Notes under the pieces: model-generated | What the model was told of the DNA's origin: nothing | What the model saw: only the letters and a program-made list of their open reading frames with translations | Databases searched by the model: none | Program-made: the position numbers and the translations under genes | Assembly: GCA_036833635.1 (NCBI GenBank) | Contig: DAITPJ010000021.1 | Location: forward strand, 1 to 26,234 | DNA from: Terrimesophilobacter sp036833635 | Lineage (GTDB): Bacteria > Actinomycetota > Actinomycetes > Actinomycetales > Microbacteriaceae | Length of the DNA stretch: 26,234 bases | Direction: 5' to 3' | Shown: piece by piece, positions 22,235 through 26,234 of the stretch | Layout of the letters: each line of letters opens with the position of its first letter | How positions within the stretch are numbered: the first letter of the stretch is position 1

Positions 22235-23028
22235 CCGGCAGGACCCACCGCGACGCCGTCGACTTCAAGCCCGTCGACTGGACCGGCCTCTACCCGCCTG
22301 CGCTCCCGGCATCCGCGATTCCGAACCACGTCGCCCTCGTCATGGACGGCAATGGCCGGTGGGCCAACGCGCGAGGACTGACCCGCATCGAGGGCCACCG
22401 CGCGGGAGAGGCCTCTCTTCTCGACGTCGTTGCTGGAGCTATCCAGCTCGGCGTCCGCCATCTGAGCGTCTACGCCTTCTCGACCGAGAACTGGGGGCGC
22501 TCGCCCGACGAGGTCCGCTTCCTCATGGGGTTCAACCGGGAGGTGCTGCACCGCCGACGCGACCAGCTCAACGACTGGGGCGTGCGCATCCGGTGGGCGG
22601 GCCGCAAACCCCGGCTCTGGGGCTCGGTCATCAAGGAACTGCAGTTCGCGGAGGCCCTCACCGAGCGCAACGCCGTGCTGGACCTCACGATGTGCGTCAA
22701 CTACGGAGGACGGGTCGAGCTCACGGATGCGGTGCGCGCGATCGCCGCGGACGTCGCGGCGGGCAGGCTCAAACCGACCGGAATCACGGAGCGCAGCATC
22801 CAGAACAGGCTGTACCAGCCGGATCTTCCCGACGTCGACCTGTTCGTGCGCAGTTCGGGGGAGCAGCGCACGAGCAATTTCATGCTCTGGCAGAGCGCCT
22901 ACGCCGAAATGGTGTTCCTCGACACGCTCTGGCCGGATTTCACCCGGGAGCACCTGTGGCACGCGGTCGAGCTCTATGCGGGCCGCAATCGGCGCTTCGG
23001 CGGCGCCAGGGACGCCCCCGCCCGCTGA
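22231..23028 (+). CDS. uppS: Isoprenyl transferase (undecaprenyl/decaprenyl diphosphate synthase, cis type)
   Basis: A 265-aa cis-prenyltransferase. Motifs in order: VMDGNGRWANARGL with catalytic Asp39, EGHRAGEASL, YAFSTENWGRSPDEV, and the C-terminal RSSGEQRTSNFMLWQSAYAE. It makes the polyprenyl diphosphate carrier for peptidoglycan and wall glycans by adding isopentenyl units to an allylic primer. The exact product length cannot be read from sequence; in actinomycetes it may be C50 or C55. GTG at 22231 overlaps the recO stop. The next gene starts 92 nt later with its own candidate promoter. Confidence 0.96.
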   Translation: MTGRTHRDAVDFKPVDWTGLYPPALPASAIPNHVALVMDGNGRWANARGLTRIEGHRAGEASLLDVVAGAIQLGVRHLSVYAFSTENWGRSPDEVRFLMGFNREVLHRRRDQLNDWGVRIRWAGRKPRLWGSVIKELQFAEALTERNAVLDLTMCVNYGGRVELTDAVRAIAADVAAGRLKPTGITERSIQNRLYQPDLPDVDLFVRSSGEQRTSNFMLWQSAYAEMVFLDTLWPDFTREHLWHAVELYAGRNRRFGGARDAPAR

Positions 23029-23030
23029 CG

Positions 23031-23070
23031 TGCAAGAAAACTGAGCCGCGTGTCGAAACGTTGCAAGAAA
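23031..23070. repeat. Pair of TGCAAGAAA direct repeats between uppS and the aminotransferase gene
   Basis: TGCAAGAAA at 23031-23039 and again at 23062-23070, with starts 31 bp apart, close to three helical turns. It is A-rich against a GC-rich background. The pair lies about 40-80 nt upstream of the putative -10 of the next gene, where a regulator could bind. No further evidence. Confidence 0.35.
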
Positions 23071-23108
23071 GCCGCATCAGGAAGGGTCCTGGCGCGCCGG
23101 TGCGGGGG

Positions 23109-23114
23109 CAGGAT
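23109..23114 (+). promoter_or_regulatory. Putative -10 element for the class V aminotransferase gene
   Basis: CAGGAT, 6 nt before ATG 23121. The spacer GGAAGA could also act as a close Shine-Dalgarno sequence. The hexamer is a weaker match than that at recO. Confidence 0.35.
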
Positions 23115-23120
23115 GGAAGA

Positions 23121-24215
23121 ATGACCTCTGCACACCTGACCTCGGCACGGGCGGCCACAAGCCACGCCCTGTCACCAGCGCTCACCGACGCGATCGCCCA
23201 GTTCCGTCCCGATGCCGCCCGCGGCTACCTCGCGGTCGCCTCGATCGGCCTTGCGACACAGGCGTCGGTCGCTGCGCAGCGCGCGGACATCGAACTGTGG
23301 GCATCCGGCAGGCGCGAGCCCATGGACTACGACCCCATCTACGAGAACACGCGCGCTCACTACGCGAAGCTCGTCGGGGTTCACCCCGACCGCGTCGCAA
23401 CGGGCTCGCAGACCTCGGTCATGGCCAGTGTGTTCGCCGCGGCGGTTCCGGATGGTGCGGAGGTGCTGTGCGCGGACGGCGACTTCAGTTCGATCATGTT
23501 CCCGTTCCTGCAGCGCGAGGGCATTCTGGTGCGCACCGTTCCGCTCGACGAGCTCGCGGCATCCGTGACCGACGCGACCTGGCTCGTGGTGTTCTCGCTC
23601 GCCCAGTCGGCCACCGGTCAGATCGCCGACCTGGACGGCATCGTCGAGGCGGCGGTGCGGCACGACGCGTTCACAGTGTGCGACCTCACGCAAGCTGCCG
23701 GCGTCTACCCCGCGGATGCTTCCCGTTTCGACGCGACGCTGTGCCACGCCTACAAGTGGCTGTGCTCGCCGCGAGGAGTTGCGTTCATGACCCTGAGCGA
23801 ACGCTTCCAGGCCGTGCTCACGCCCATCCAGGCCGGGTGGTACGCCGGCGAGGACGTCTGGGGGTCCTGCTACGGACCCACCATGGAGCTCGCGACGACG
23901 GCGCGCCGCTTCGACGTGTCGCCGGTGTGGCCGGCGTGGGTCGGCGCGGAGCCTGCGATCGAGCTCTTCTCCCGACTCGACATGCACGAGGTCTGGGCGT
24001 TCACGGTCGGTCTTGGCGACCGCCTGTGCGATGCCCTCGAGATCCCGCAGCAGCACCAGCCGATCGTCACGTGGGCGGATGCCGAGCAGAAGGACATGGC
24101 GCGGCTCGTGGCGGCGGGGATCAAGGTCTCCGGGCGCGCAGGGCGGCTTCGCGCCTCCATCCATCTGTGGAACGACGAAAGCGACATCGACGCGGTCGCG
24201 AGCGCGCTGCGCTGA
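23121..24215 (+). CDS. Class V aminotransferase-fold PLP enzyme
   Basis: A 364-aa protein of the fold that includes cysteine desulfurases, kynureninase and isopenicillin N epimerase-like enzymes. The PLP lysine is Lys212 in LCHAYKWLCSPRG (HxxK type). TGSQTSVMASVFAAAVPDGAE forms the phosphate-binding region, and TVCDLTQAAGVYPADAS contains the Asp and Gln that contact the cofactor ring. It lacks an obvious cysteine-desulfurase Cys loop, so sulfur transfer is not implied. The substrate cannot be assigned from context: neighbours are uppS and a convergent GNAT gene only 4 nt away. The start is supported by MTSAHL and the purine-rich GGAAGA just upstream. Confidence 0.88.
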   Translation: MTSAHLTSARAATSHALSPALTDAIAQFRPDAARGYLAVASIGLATQASVAAQRADIELWASGRREPMDYDPIYENTRAHYAKLVGVHPDRVATGSQTSVMASVFAAAVPDGAEVLCADGDFSSIMFPFLQREGILVRTVPLDELAASVTDATWLVVFSLAQSATGQIADLDGIVEAAVRHDAFTVCDLTQAAGVYPADASRFDATLCHAYKWLCSPRGVAFMTLSERFQAVLTPIQAGWYAGEDVWGSCYGPTMELATTARRFDVSPVWPAWVGAEPAIELFSRLDMHEVWAFTVGLGDRLCDALEIPQQHQPIVTWADAEQKDMARLVAAGIKVSGRAGRLRASIHLWNDESDIDAVASALR

Positions 24216-24219
24216 GCGG

Positions 24220-25461
24220 CTAGCGGTACACCCGAGGGCGTTTCGCCCACAGGAAGCGACGGCGCGGCCGGACGGCGAACTCCCGCTGGCTCGCGGGGAC
24301 CAGCCAGAGCAGCCTCAGCGCCATGACAAGACCAACGAGGGCCACCCACAGGGTGTCTCGTCCTGTCACCGCGAAGAGCGGCGCTGCCACCAGCGGCAGT
24401 GCGACGGTTGCGCCGACGAGGATGTGGAAGACGACACCGTGGCGGTAACGGGCCGAGATCGCGAACGAGGAGTACTCGTAGGCGCCGATCGTCAACGACA
24501 CGATGACGGCGACGGAGAAGGAGAGCGCGAAGTTGTCGGATGCGCGGGCGAACACGGCGGGCAGCACGATCACGAGCGGGAGGACGCCGCCGAACTCAAG
24601 GAGCAGGTTCCCCCACTTCATGTGACGGTCGAAGGAGTCATCCTTGATGCGGGCGAGGCTCCCTGAGGCGTTCGCATAGATCTGGAGCGAGCCGACCGTG
24701 AGAATCGTCGCGACCAGGATGAGAATCCGAAGCGGTTCGGAATAGTCGGGAACGGCGAAGGAGAGACCGAGAAGGAACGTGAGTGCTGCTGCGACGGCGC
24801 CGGATTCGCTCACACTGATGCTGGCCTCATCCGCTTTGAGACCCTGCCTGTCCTCCGGGTCGAAGCGCGAAAGCTCGAACAGCTTTCCCTGCACGCTCGC
24901 GAGGACATCGGTGATCGCGTACTCCTCGTGCGCGAGGAGGTCGAAGACGTGACCGGTGGCCTCGACGGGCACGAGCACCCGGTCATCGGGGGCGACCACC
25001 TGTCTGCGCGTCTTGAGCTGGCAGTAGACGCGGTCCTTTCCCGGCCCGAAATAATTCCGCATCGCGCTCCTCACGATGAACCCCTGGTTCACGAGAAGCG
25101 AGATCATCGCCACGTTCGACGGGCTCGTGACGGTCGTGACCGACGGTCGTGGATCCATCCGCTCGACGTTCGCCACGAAGTCCGCGACGAGCTCGTGGCC
25201 GACGTGCTTCCCCTGGTGATCAGGATGGACTGCCAGCGCCGCCAGGTAGACATGGTCGGGTTCGAGATGCTCGCTCTGCAGCATGCCGACCACGACGCCG
25301 TCGATCTCGCACACGGTGAACTGGCCGCGCTCGAGGCCTGCCTCGAGTTCGCCAGGGTGCGCCGGCTCGCGGTCGAGCTCTCCGGGAGGGAACGCCAACC
25401 TGTCGAGAAGTCTCAGGGCCTCGATGTCCGATGCGACAGCTGTCCGCAGTTCCCTGCCCAT
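24220..25461 (-). CDS. GNAT acetyltransferase domain fused to a six-helix membrane domain
   Basis: A 413-aa protein. Residues 1-150 are a GNAT domain: motif A at 71-98 (VYLAALAVHPDHQGKHVGHE, with the QGKHVG acetyl-CoA loop) and motif B SPSNVAMISLLVNQGF. Residues 150-210 are an acidic soluble linker (EEYAITDVLASVQGKLFELS). From about 212 to 395 there are six hydrophobic segments (for example ILILVATILTVGSLQIYANA and VVFHILVGATVALPLVAAPL), and the protein ends in a basic tail (RPRRRFLWAKRPRVYR). The domain pair is unusual for GNAT enzymes; the acetyl acceptor might be a membrane-bound or transported molecule. ATG 25461 has AGGGAG 5 nt upstream on the minus strand. No frame break separates the two parts. 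I do not recognise the membrane domain. Confidence 0.88.
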   Translation of the reverse strand: MGRELRTAVASDIEALRLLDRLAFPPGELDREPAHPGELEAGLERGQFTVCEIDGVVVGMLQSEHLEPDHVYLAALAVHPDHQGKHVGHELVADFVANVERMDPRPSVTTVTSPSNVAMISLLVNQGFIVRSAMRNYFGPGKDRVYCQLKTRRQVVAPDDRVLVPVEATGHVFDLLAHEEYAITDVLASVQGKLFELSRFDPEDRQGLKADEASISVSESGAVAAALTFLLGLSFAVPDYSEPLRILILVATILTVGSLQIYANASGSLARIKDDSFDRHMKWGNLLLEFGGVLPLVIVLPAVFARASDNFALSFSVAVIVSLTIGAYEYSSFAISARYRHGVVFHILVGATVALPLVAAPLFAVTGRDTLWVALVGLVMALRLLWLVPASQREFAVRPRRRFLWAKRPRVYR

Positions 25462-25558
25462 TCACGCTCCCTGTGACGTCTCGTGGACGAGTCTATGGGG
25501 GCCGAGACGCTGCGCTGACCGCGTGACCAGGCTGCGCGGGGCTCTCGGCCAGCGGCCC

Positions 25559-25564
25559 TAAACT
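25559..25564 (+). promoter_or_regulatory. Putative -10 element for glyS
   Basis: TAAACT, 59 nt before the GTG at 25624. It is the best AT-rich hexamer in the 162-nt space between the divergent GNAT and glyS genes. No clear -35. I see no T-box features (no specifier or antiterminator hairpin) in the short leader. Confidence 0.35.
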
Positions 25565-25623
25565 GGAGGCTCACGCCGACCGGACGCGCGCCTCGCGCCC
25601 GGCTGACCTCCTGGAGTTGAACA

Positions 25624-26234
25624 GTGGCCACCGCCTCCCCGCTCGATGCCGTCATCTCGCTGGCCAAGCGCCGCGGATTCGTGTTCCAGGCGGGGGAGAT
25701 CTACGGAGGCTCGCGCTCGGCCTGGGACTACGGGCCGCTCGGCGTTGAGCTCAAGGAGAACATCAAGCGCCAGTGGTGGCGCTCGATGGTGACCTCGCGC
25801 GACGACATCGTCGGGCTCGACTCCGCAATCATCCAGCCGCGCCAGGTCTGGGTGGCATCCGGCCATGTCGGGGCGTTCACCGACCCGCTCACCGAGTGCC
25901 TCCACTGCCACCGGCGCTTCCGCGCCGACCACCTCGAGGAGGCATACGAGGAGAAGAAAGGGCGCGCCCCTGAGAACGGTCTCGCGGACATCGTGTGCCC
26001 GAACTGCGGCACGCGAGGGCAGTGGACCGAGCCGCGCGACTTCCAGATGATGCTCAAGACCTACCTCGGCCCCGTCGAGGAGGAGAGTGGGCTGCACTAT
26101 CTCCGGCCGGAGACCGCGCAGGGCATCTTCGTCAACTTCGCCAACGTGCTCGGCGCCTCGCGCATGAAGCCGCCGTTCGGCATCGCCCAGGTGGGAAAGA
26201 GCTTCCGGAACGAGATCACACCCGGCAATTTCAT
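25624..26234 (+). CDS. glyS: Glycine--tRNA ligase (alpha2 type), 3' partial
   Basis: The first 203 codons; the frame runs off the window. The sequence starts MATASPLDAVISLAKRRGFV, then GSRSAWDYGPLGVELKENIK, the zinc-ribbon Cys pairs CLHC and CPNC, and class II core motifs at LRPETAQGIFVNF and GIAQVGKSFRNEITP (motif 2). This is the single-polypeptide dimeric GlyRS that charges tRNA-Gly, not the alpha2-beta2 type. GTG 25624 has TGGAG about 7 nt upstream. It is divergent from the GNAT gene, and the remaining catalytic and anticodon-binding parts lie outside the window. Confidence 0.96.
   Translation, partial: MATASPLDAVISLAKRRGFVFQAGEIYGGSRSAWDYGPLGVELKENIKRQWWRSMVTSRDDIVGLDSAIIQPRQVWVASGHVGAFTDPLTECLHCHRRFRADHLEEAYEEKKGRAPENGLADIVCPNCGTRGQWTEPRDFQMMLKTYLGPVEEESGLHYLRPETAQGIFVNFANVLGASRMKPPFGIAQVGKSFRNEITPGNF

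Noticed and set aside
22026..24215. A 729-codon frame through recO, uppS and the aminotransferase
   Set aside because: Only its last half (from 23121) is real; the upstream part is a shadow of recO and uppS in another frame.
25462..25623. T-box riboswitch upstream of glyS
   Set aside because: The leader is too short after the likely -10, and neither specifier-loop nor T-box (TGGNACC-like) sequence is visible.

Overview
This window is high-GC (roughly two-thirds G+C by eye), gene-dense chromosomal DNA from an actinomycete, most likely a member of the Microbacteriaceae. The support is the gene order hemW-hrcA-dnaJ-rsmE-HIT-phoH-ybeY-CNNM/CBS-era, then leuA, recO-uppS and glyS, which is typical of Micrococcales. 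A DUF222/HNH (13E12-type) protein, a Leu-codon leader upstream of leuA, and a palindromic repeat of the ggttgagtagcg...cgcgtatcgaaacc type point the same way. I cannot name genus or species. The genes look intact; the only partial ones are cut by the window ends (1..867 at its 5' end, glyS at its 3' end).

Layout. 1-1773: a 5'-truncated DUF222/HNH endonuclease with codon use unlike its neighbours, then a membrane-anchored collagen-like protein with a beta-rich C-terminal domain. 1811-3215: hemW, whose last codons and stop lie in the first unit of a repeat cluster that ends in a long hairpin. 3223-4070: two tandem minus-strand DUF4870 membrane proteins separated by a perfect 13-bp hairpin. 4229-11310: a long plus-strand block that starts at a CIRCE operator and carries hrcA, dnaJ, rsmE, a HIT hydrolase, phoH, ybeY, a CNNM/CBS protein and era. 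It joins heat-shock control and chaperone function to rRNA modification, maturation and ribosome assembly. 11406-16386: a histidine kinase/response regulator pair, an ABC ATPase with an FtsX-fold permease that lacks large extracellular domains, and an unusually small ATPase-LuxR regulator. Together they look like an envelope-stress or export module. 16463-18782 (minus): a trypsin-like PDZ lipoprotein protease and a second lipoprotein, with a strong hairpin between them. 18875-20760: leuA behind a 14-codon leader with five Leu codons, whose Leu-codon segment can pair with the leuA Shine-Dalgarno region. 20765-26234: an FMN-barrel protein (minus), recO-uppS, a class V aminotransferase, a minus-strand GNAT domain fused to a six-helix membrane domain, and the start of glyS.

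Expression signals fall into two classes. Genes inside operons have Shine-Dalgarno sequences and often 4-nt stop/start overlaps (ATGA or GTGA). Eight genes that begin a transcription unit, or could, instead have a -10-like hexamer (xAnnnT) 6-7 nt before the start codon, as expected for leaderless mRNAs. Start codons were chosen with these two patterns in mind. The points most worth following up are the leuA leader, the GNAT-membrane fusion, the miniature LuxR-ATPase, the compact FtsX permease, the C-terminal domain of the protease, and the repeat that supplies the hemW stop codon.
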